From positions 1,782,501-1,837,500 of the forward strand of contig NC_135558.1 in assembly GCF_964340395.1 (NCBI RefSeq): 55,000 nt of DNA. Reading direction: 5' to 3'. Below are positions 47,445-55,000 of the stretch, piece by piece. The notes under the pieces were generated by a model, which saw nothing but the letters and a program-made list of their open reading frames with translations, had not been told where the DNA came from and did no database searches. This stretch comes from Glandiceps talaboti (taxonomy: Eukaryota; Hemichordata; Enteropneusta; Spengelidae). The position numbers and the translations under genes were made by a program. Position 1 is the stretch's first letter, and each line of letters starts with the position of its first letter.

Positions 47445-47890
47445 GCTATAGGTATTATACATTATGTACCCCATAATTGGAAATATTAATTATATGAAAT
47501 CTGAAACTTTCATGCTCAACATATTGCCTGAATATCGAAAAATCATTAATTATGCAAAATTAACGATTATGATTATAAGCTACTTCAACAAGCTTAAAAG
47601 GACACGTACATTTCTTTACCATCCATGCATGTACTAAATTATCTGAAATTTAAAGCTTGCATTCTAAAGATATTGCCTAATTATCAAAAATACTTATTTA
47701 TGCAAATTACATACTTCAATTAAAAACTTCACAAAGAACTAAATCAAACATGTGTGATTTGTTAAAGTTGTACGTACCAAATTATATGAAATTTGAAGTT
47801 TGCATTTTAAGATACAGCCTAATTACCGAAAATCATTAATTGTGTAAATTTCTCATTAAAAGTAAAAGCTGTATCAACAATCTTTAAAGT
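47445..47890. repeat. Divergent ~150-160-bp tandem repeat, three copies
   Basis: Each copy runs ATTAT(A/C)TGAAATTTGAA, then TTGCCTAATTATC, then TCATTAATTATGCAAA, then a CTTCAACAA-like end. Copies begin near 47490, 47638 and 47785. The divergence shows an old array. Confidence 0.75.
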
Positions 47891-49147
47891 ATGTGTGGGT
47901 TTTGTTGTGTGATTTATTTATGATGTATGGTGATGGGGTATGTACAATATTGTGGTCATTTTGCTTTAGGAAAACATGTCAGTATTTATTTATTTTTGTT
48001 TGTTTTTGTAAACATAACTGACTAAGCGTGAAAGCATCATATTTAAGACGAATGGATTTCTCGCTGCCTTTGTATCGATACTTCCTTAAACAGAAAAGGT
48101 GAAAGCTCAGTGCAACACGACGTGAGCATATCGCATTGGAAATGAGAGATATTTGCCTGGTTTGGGTAGTTTCGGACAATGAGCGGCGCGCACGAGGGGG
48201 TGTCGATCTGTCAAATATTAAAGGCTTACGCATAACTTGAAAAAAGAACTCGTTCACGGTTCAGGTTGGATGACTCACCTACATTCGACGCAAATGCTAT
48301 AGTGTCCTCGGTTGTTTGGGGGCGCATGAGGACAAGGACTCGCCTGCTTATGATAACTAGACGCCGTCAATGTCAGGGCATTCTTACTGTCTGCGGTCGG
48401 GTGAAATCACATGGGGATTCGTTGTGAGTGTTTATAGATTGCAAACTAGTATTTGTTTTTCTTCCGGTACATGCGGTAACAGACAGCATGAATGGTGAAT
48501 ATGCTAGAATGATCGAAAAGTCACAACAAATCTAGGTCAATTGTAGTGCAGGATGCTGTGAGAAGCAATTTCTGTGCCCCTCGTTTGGCGGCAACGCTGT
48601 TACCGTGCTGATTGGTATGGTGTTGTCCAACTCAAATTCTATTGCGTTTATGAATAATGTGTACAATGTCATGAATAAAGTGAAGGACGTCGGTCGGGTT
48701 AACATTATTAAATAGGGATGGTAGGCTGGTTCGGGAGGGACGCTAAACGAGAAGACATGAAGTATGTGGCTTAAGGTAACTTGTAATGAAGCTAAAACAA
48801 ATAAACATTGATATTTCTTGAATTGTTTAAGGCCAAGGAACTTGACAATTCGTCAATGGTCATTGCTGTATAGGTGCGTGACCATGAGATAACACCCCTA
48901 CCAGGGTCTAGTTCATGCGTCAACGCCAATTTTTTTTTAGCGGGATTTAATTGGTCGCATTGTCTGTCACCAAATAACTGTCTCAAGCGGTGGTCTAATA
49001 TTACGCAACTGATTGAGGTTTGGGGTTCATGCTCAGTATCGAGTTCAAAGCGGTGTGGAATGTCGGAATACTTAGACACTGAGCAGAAATCTAAGTACCA
49101 GTCGCACCAGCAGCTGACTTCGTTCCAATCTAGCCACGCAGCTGAAA
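47891..49147. other. Unassigned stretch leading to a candidate promoter
   Basis: GC rises after 48870 and an inverted CCAAT box (AATTGGTCGC, about 48949-48958) lies about 195 bp before the ATG at 49148. A minus-strand frame at 48257-47979 is basic and CpG-rich but lacks splice signals. Confidence 0.35.
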
Positions 49148-49259
49148 ATGAACATGTTCCAGTTACCAGTGTTGCCATGTAGTACTGCTGGGTTCATGAC
49201 ATCGTCCCAGACGTGGGTTCCGCCATCGTCTAGCGCCAACGGTAGTACAAACAACTTCA
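49148..49259 (+). CDS. Candidate first coding exon, product unrecognised (37 codons, phase 1 end)
   Basis: The frame is closed upstream by a stop at 49115. It opens at ATG 49148 (A at -3), with a second in-frame ATG two codons later. It runs 37 codons plus one base to a consensus GTAAGT donor at 49260. The peptide begins MNMFQLPVLPCSTAGFM and ends WVPPSSSANGSTNNF, a Ser/Pro/Asn-rich, disordered-looking N-terminus of the kind common in transcription factors. Past the donor the frame stops within seven codons. The phase matches the exon at 9884-10022. Frames are also open on the minus strand, but without a comparable donor. Confidence 0.45.
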
Positions 49260-50904
49260 GTAAGTTATACGAATGAGTTATTTATACCTAAAGTCTCAGA
49301 TAGAGCTGATGGGATTGACACAAAATCAAATGTACTGTACGTGCGCATATGTATACAAGAGTTAGGATTTGGGTAAACTGCATGTTTTGGCAAGCTGTGC
49401 TCACCTTACCATGCATCATACCAATTTTGTTCACGACACTCTCGTTGATATCACGACAAAGATACAAATGTGAGATATGAAACGTTTCATGAAAAAATAT
49501 AAGATAATAAATACATTTCTAAGACGTGGTTTCATACTTAACTGTAAATATATACTAAATTCCCTATGCCGACTGACAGACACGGATTTGGTAGAATCAC
49601 ATGGTGGATTTTGGATTTACTTTTATGTCTCAAGACTTTTGATCAAAAAAATATAAACCGAAAGTTGTAATTCAATCACATCGGATTTATATCTGCTCAA
49701 GTATAAGTTTAGTATCCAAGTGCCTCTATCATCTCTGCCAACAAGTTCTCTTTTCTGTTTTGGCGGTACTGCGAGCGCTGTGTCACAGTGTGTGATGTGT
49801 TATTTAAGGTATTACATAATAGATGAGCCTATTCTAATCAATACAGCAGCCAAGTTCAAACAATCACGAATCAAGTTCATAACAGAATGCCAGCCCATTT
49901 ATTTTATGTTATACACCTTTCGTCTTCCAAAAACGAATGTGAATTATGAGCAACTTTCATTCCACTCAATTCTGAAGTATTCTTTCCCTTCATTGCCATA
50001 TTTTTTCCCTTGTTGGAAACGGTGGAAAAGTAGTGTGTATGAAGTGCATGCTTAAATTTGAACAGTAATATGCAAATGACCATGATTTTCACGTAACTGT
50101 ACTGCTGTTTACAATTAGCAAGTCTAATAGCATTTAGTTTTTTACTGTTAACAATAGCATTTGTACATGCAAACAATGCACTTGGCTACAAAGTCCATCA
50201 GACATTGAAATTGGATGTGACATTGTTAATACCAGATGCACCAAGCATGGCATAACAGGGAATGTCGAATGATCCTAGCATGACAATTCTACAGAAGTAC
50301 ATGGCCTTGAAAAATGCATCCAGACACACACACACACAAGACAGTAGACATGTAATAGTAGCTCTAATTATTAACATGTAAACTTGTCTGATTTTATTTT
50401 TTGCTGAACACTGACAACAAGCAATCTATGACATAAAGACACAGTGAACTCTAAACCTTTGCTAACATTTTAGAATGATAATCAGTGTATGTAAAAAGTT
50501 CCAGCATTCAACATGGATACTTTTGAAAGGTTACTACAACAAAGGATGGAGAAATAAGATATATCTTATTCTAAAAAAATTGGTTTAAAATTACAATTGA
50601 TTTGTTGGTTGCACAAAAGCAGTTAAGTTTTAACATAAATAAATAATAATATTAAAGTAATTGAATAATATAGACAGACACCAAAATTCATAAAAAGTAA
50701 TATTATGGCAGTTAAATTTGTGGAAGGTATAATTTGTGTACAGTTTTGAAATATGTGTATTTAGGGGATTTTATAGCATTGGTTTTTATGTGTGCACACT
50801 GGTCCTTTGTGAAGTAGGTCATGGCCTTCTGTCTGCAATCTAATGTTAGACTGGTGTTATGTTTACATTTCATGTCCATGCCATTGCAACACCTATGTTG
50901 TTAA
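49260..50904 (+). other. Probable intron or intergenic DNA
   Basis: AT-rich. A T-rich plus-strand frame at 49720-50055 has no ATG in good context or splice signals and is not called. Confidence 0.4.
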
Positions 50905-51215
50905 AATCAGTGCTGCAACTCTGTTAGCAGTGGAATTAGTGCTGCAATTCTGCAAGCAGTGGAATCAGTGTTGAGCTGCAGTGCAGTGATCTTGTGGGTT
51001 TGAGTTTTGAATTATTGTAGCTATTTAAATTTAACATGTGTATCTTGTTGTGTATCTGTAATAATTGTACCATTTTGTATTTTGTGAATTGTTATACTGC
51101 TGGCAGTGTCCCAATTTCCCCATGTGGGATCAATAAAGTATTTATTATTATTATTTATTATTAGCAGTGGAATCAGTGCTGCAACTCTGCAAGTAGTGCT
51201 GTTGGTACAATCTCT
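50905..51215. repeat. ~30-bp minisatellite split by a LINE insertion
   Basis: GCAGTGGAATCAGTGCTGCA-type units lie on both sides of the insert at 50971-51162 and rejoin in register when it is removed. Confidence 0.75.
50971..51162 (+). mobile_element. 5'-truncated LINE tail (CR1/L2-type 3' end)
   Basis: 192 bp ending in CCCAATTTCCCCATGTGGGA, then TCAATAAAGTATT and an (ATT)n tail, the style of 3' terminus used by CR1/L2-clade elements. It is flanked by a perfect 16-bp target-site duplication AGCAGTGGAATCAGTG (50955-50970 and 51163-51178). There is no coding sequence. Confidence 0.75.
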
Positions 51216-51342
51216 TATAAAATCCTCGACCGTAATTTACCAAAAAATCCTAAAATGAACATAGTTTTGATATTGTCATCAGTGTTTTGCTGAGATTTAC
51301 AACTCTGGTATTAGTTCTGTTTTAGTTCAATCTTGCTGGTAA

Positions 51343-51360
51343 CCCCCCCCCCCCCCCCCC
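51343..51360. repeat. Poly(C) run of 18
   Basis: Eighteen consecutive C residues. Confidence 0.95.
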
Positions 51361-51996
51361 GCACTGCACTGTCTGCAGTTAAAAAATAAATTTAAAATTA
51401 ACACAACTTTGAAATATGTATGGAACTGTTTTGCCAAGTGATTTTTCAGAACAGTAGTAGGTGGTTACCTGATATGTGGATACAGCAGACATTTGTTGAC
51501 AAATAGTAAGACTAAAAACTAAAATTTAGGGAAATTTATTTCACTGAGTTAAAAACATTATAAAAAAATGAGTACCATGTAGATTTATAATTTCAAGTTA
51601 TTGAGTAAATTTAACCGCATGGTGGGGAACCTTTATTACAGTGTGCAGCCTGACATAACTTGTTTGTAGTTAATAATGTTAATAACTTTTACAAAAAAAA
51701 CTTGTCATAAATTGTATGGTTTGTAACTGTTTATGTAACTTGGTCATATAAATTGTAATATATGTGTGCAGGGATTATTCTACTTGTGAGTTTATAAGTT
51801 GTATGCATTTGAACAGAAAAATGATGATAAATTATCTGGTTCTACATCACGGCAGTGCATATTTACAACGCTGGTTTTGATGTAATAGTCAAATTTTCAA
51901 AATCATTGTTATTTTCCTTAATTATTTATGGCCTAAGTTTATACAGGATACTCATGACGTAATTAGGGACGTTGTCGCTACAAGCTGAAGAGGAAA
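51361..51996. other. Unassigned AT-rich stretch
   Basis: Nothing recognised. Confidence 0.5.
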
Positions 51997-52003
51997 CAAA
52001 CCA

Positions 52004-52063
<60 letters not shown>

Positions 52064-52240
52064 TATACATGTACACGTACACATGTACACAGATTCGTAA
52101 TCATATTTATGTATATGACACACACACATATACATACACACATACACACAAATTCATACATACATACATACATATATACATACACACACATACACACACA
52201 CACGCACGCACACATGCACACACTCACATACACAACACTT
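51997..52240. repeat. (CA)n / (CATA)n interrupted microsatellite
   Basis: A pure CA run to about 52060, a unique spacer with the inverted motif GTACACGTACACATGTAC, then mixed CATA/CA tracts. Confidence 0.95.
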
Positions 52241-53340
52241 TGTGCTTGCATACTCATTGGATAATACACTTATATGGATATACATATATTTGATGTTTAC
52301 ATAAAACCATTCCCAGTGACCCACTTAACAACCGTTGCTATTCTATGTAGTAATCTATATTTTGAAGATTACTGGTTCAAAAGTTGATAAATAATCTCAT
52401 TTCTAAAGAAAGATTGGGAAAGGATAGGAATTATATCAGGTCTATGTATTCAATGTTCAGACATTGATGACGTCAAATTGTATATTATCACAGTCACATA
52501 TAATACACAATTCAAAATTTGAAAACGTTTGATGTTTTCTCACAAAAATTGACCGTGAATTTTACTTAAAGATGCAGAAAATTGAAATCTGTTGAAAAAA
52601 CTGAAGGCAACCGTTGTGAAAAAGTGGTAAAATTAAGATAAATAATGATGGAAATACATGCTATTTAAACTGTCTGGCATCTGTCTGGCTTGTATGATGT
52701 ATGTATTGAGGACAAGTTCAGGCCATTGGTGCTGTTCAAACTATACAGCATAATGCTATTCACAAAAGCAGTATTGTATTCCGTTAATGCAATGGTTTAC
52801 GAGGTCAGTTTGGGTTATCTTTACTGCTCTTGCCTTTCATTAAAAAAAAAAATGGTTATATGCAAGCAATATTAATGACAAAGTTTAGAGGACAATGAAT
52901 GAAATGTACACCATTGGAAATTTTCAACTTGTTTTAAAAATAGAAACACATTGTGTAATGAAGCTATCCAATGTCAATAATGGTGTTAAACATGAAATCC
53001 ATGTGAGGTTGACAGCATATAGAAACAAGTAACAGGCACAATGGGAAATTAATCATATGACACTCAAAATGTTCTCAACAACTGTTCTAAATATAGAATA
53101 AGTATATATATTAGTGCCAGCCCTATGTTCAGAATACTTTTCATTGTGAGTCCTTAATGGTTCTTGGTTATTTCTGAAACTAATTATTTTTTAGTGTGTT
53201 TAATTATAATTGTTGTGATGCCGTGAACACTAACAAAATGAAGTGACAAAAGCTATGACAATAAGAGATTAAAAAAACCCAGGAAACACATAACAAACCA
53301 TGCACAGTATTAAATCAGTCAAATTTGATATATATATTTG
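52241..53340. other. Unassigned AT-rich stretch
   Basis: Nothing recognised; frames are short and AT-rich. Confidence 0.5.
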
Positions 53341-53518
53341 AAATACAAACTAACAAACAGTATTGAAAGTACAAACTAACAAACAGTATTGAAAGTACAA
53401 ACTAACAAACAGTATTGAAAGTACAAACTAACAAACAGTATTGAAAGTACAAACTAACAAACAGTATTGAAAGTACAAACTAACAAACAGTATTGAAAGT
53501 ACAAACTAACAAACAGTA
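53341..53518. repeat. 26-bp minisatellite, about seven near-identical copies
   Basis: TACAAACTAACAAACAGTAT plus TGAAAG, period 26, almost without variation until the final AATGAT. It is probably a recent expansion. Confidence 0.96.
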
Positions 53519-53944
53519 ATGATCATATTTCTGACTTTGTATTAAGAGAATAGTCAGACACACAAAGTTGAAACAATAGCTATACAAAAAATATCTATTT
53601 CAAGTATAAAATCTATGAAAAGTTGACTTTCCATTTTCCAAAATAGTGTTTTATTTGCCAATGCAGTTACTTTATTGACGTTATCCCCTGTTGTGTGAAC
53701 TTGACATAGAAATTTTTTAAGGATCGTAAGTTGGTGAAATTTTACATTAGTTGCCAAGAGTTCTTACAGCAGTATCCCAGTAACACTATGGTAAAAGGTG
53801 TGAAATGTATTTAAAAAATGTTTACAGACCTCTCACCCTTACCTCTTGTTTCAATGGTTAAAAAACTGGGGCAAAAATGAGATATTAAAGCAAAAGGTAT
53901 GATTTTATTAGTCCTTTATGAAATCTATTGAAGTTTTAGCAGAT
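53519..53944. other. Unassigned stretch
   Basis: Nothing recognised. Confidence 0.5.
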
Positions 53945-54062
53945 TCCCACCTCACCCCACCCAACCCCACCCTACCCCACCCCACCCCATTCTACCACAC
54001 CCCACCCTACCCCATCTCACCAAATCCCACCCCACCTACCTCACCCACCCCAGTTTTCACGC
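53945..54062. repeat. (CCCAC)n / (CCCTA)n pyrimidine-rich satellite
   Basis: Imperfect pentamers of CCCAC with CCCTA and CCATT variants. The other strand is G-rich and could form quadruplexes. Confidence 0.93.
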
Positions 54063-55000
54063 CTACCCTAAACTTGTTTTTACGTATTCAAGAAAAATAA
54101 TAGTAAAATCGCGATAATCGTGAAATCTCACAAGAAACAGTACATGGGTGCGGAAATTGACATCAACTTAAAATTCTTCCAATCTGTGATGGCTGTACAT
54201 CTTATAGGAAGATATAAACAACACGGAGACCATTTGGAAAACAATGGAAACTTGAACTAGACACTCACACATAACACAATAAAAAAAAAATCTACTTTTA
54301 AAATTTTAAAATTGAATGTAATCGGAACCACACAATTTTTTTATGCCTTAGCATTTACTGGCAATGAATTCATGGATACATATAGACATATCTATTTGTA
54401 AGAGCTTTCTAACTATTATATCAGTCTGCTATAAGTTGTTCCTGTGCAGCACCATAGAGCATTACATTGTATTGGTGTTTGGCGCTATCTAAATTCTTTG
54501 ATTGATAGATTTGAAGTATTTATTTAATGAGACCTGTTATAAATCATATTTTAGTAAACTAAAACAAAGATCAAAGATATGGATATATTTTTCTTTTAAT
54601 CTATATTTTAGTAAAAAACACAGATCAATAGTCTGCAAAAAATATATCAAAGTTTTAGTTCAAGCAGATATGATACAGTATGCCATGCATGAGCCAAGTT
54701 AACAACCCCCCCCCCCCCCCACAACAATACGTGTCTACATCACTGATTCTGCTGTGTTCCAAATATGAGTCAAAATGTTCAATATTGTTAGTTAATGAAG
54801 TCAATGAATAGAATGACAAAGAGATAAAAATCTATCATGTGGTCATTGTATATTAAACTGTAAGAATAAACTTAGATATTTTCGCCACTAGAACAGTTTT
54901 TGATTTACAATCTTCACTAAGTTCTCAAAGACTAACTTTTACTAATTACCAGACTGGTACATTGTGTTCATGTACATGAAGGTATTTTATTCACTACTTA
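54063..55000. other. Unassigned stretch to window end
   Basis: Contains a poly(C) run of 15 (54706-54720). Otherwise it is AT-rich with no exon recognised. Confidence 0.5.

Noticed and set aside
48792-49178. 128-codon minus-strand frame overlapping the exon at 49148
   Set aside because: No donor or acceptor on that strand. The plus strand has a better start and a consensus donor in the same place.
49720-50055. 111-codon plus-strand frame
   Set aside because: T-rich, hydrophobic by composition, with no Kozak context or splice sites.

Overview
The window looks like AT-rich metazoan (eukaryotic) genomic DNA, mostly intergenic or intronic. No bacterial or viral gene organisation is visible: no operons, no ribosome-binding sites and no long uninterrupted reading frames. 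The signs of an animal genome are very abundant microsatellites and minisatellites, short non-autonomous DNA transposons, a tRNA-derived SINE, the 3' tail of a LINE, and short reading frames bounded by splice-site-like sequences. A marine invertebrate is a reasonable guess from the repeat style, but no feature fixes the taxon.

Coding content is sparse. The best candidate exons are 8519-8683 (+; internal exon, 55 codons), 9884-10022 (+; first coding exon behind a TATA box, good Kozak context, GTAAAG donor), 49148-49259 (+; first coding exon, GTAAGT donor) and 33088-33287 (-; last or only coding exon of a 59-residue protein). No product could be recognised. The two + strand first exons both end in phase 1, so alternative promoters of one large gene are possible but unproved. 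Several weaker start-codon segments are listed with low confidence.

Region by region: 1-7100 holds a possible 2.4-kb inverted-repeat element with a hAT-like MITE inside it, a 26-copy 64-bp minisatellite, a SINE, a CATA microsatellite and a 20-bp satellite. 7100-13100 is the most gene-like part: an exon, a palindrome with bHLH-PAS-type sites, a TATA promoter and a first exon. 13100-27500 is mostly featureless, apart from simple repeats, a minus-strand poly(A) element near 20.5-20.9 kb and a homeodomain/POU-site cluster near 23.7-24.0 kb. 27500-32200 is repeat-dense: a MITE with a relative at 34.1 kb, a 29-bp satellite with higher-order structure, an array of six TTACGTCA sites and three inverted-repeat hairpins. 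33000-40000 holds the small minus-strand reading frame, a ~270-bp divergent tandem repeat, and two copies of one TA-flanked MITE with a GC-elevated segment between them. 40500-47900 is a series of short minisatellites, including a cluster of six DR1 nuclear-receptor-like sites at 43.3 kb, four phased CCAAT boxes at 46.2 kb and a G-rich/(TA)n junction at 46.65 kb. 48800-55000 contains the second first exon, a truncated LINE inserted in a minisatellite with a 16-bp target-site duplication, and more satellites.

No multi-gene system is visible. The most interesting signals are the tandem arrays whose unit contains a recognisable transcription-factor site (DR1, CRE/ATF, CCAAT), the long near-perfect hairpins, and the pair of phase-matched candidate first exons.
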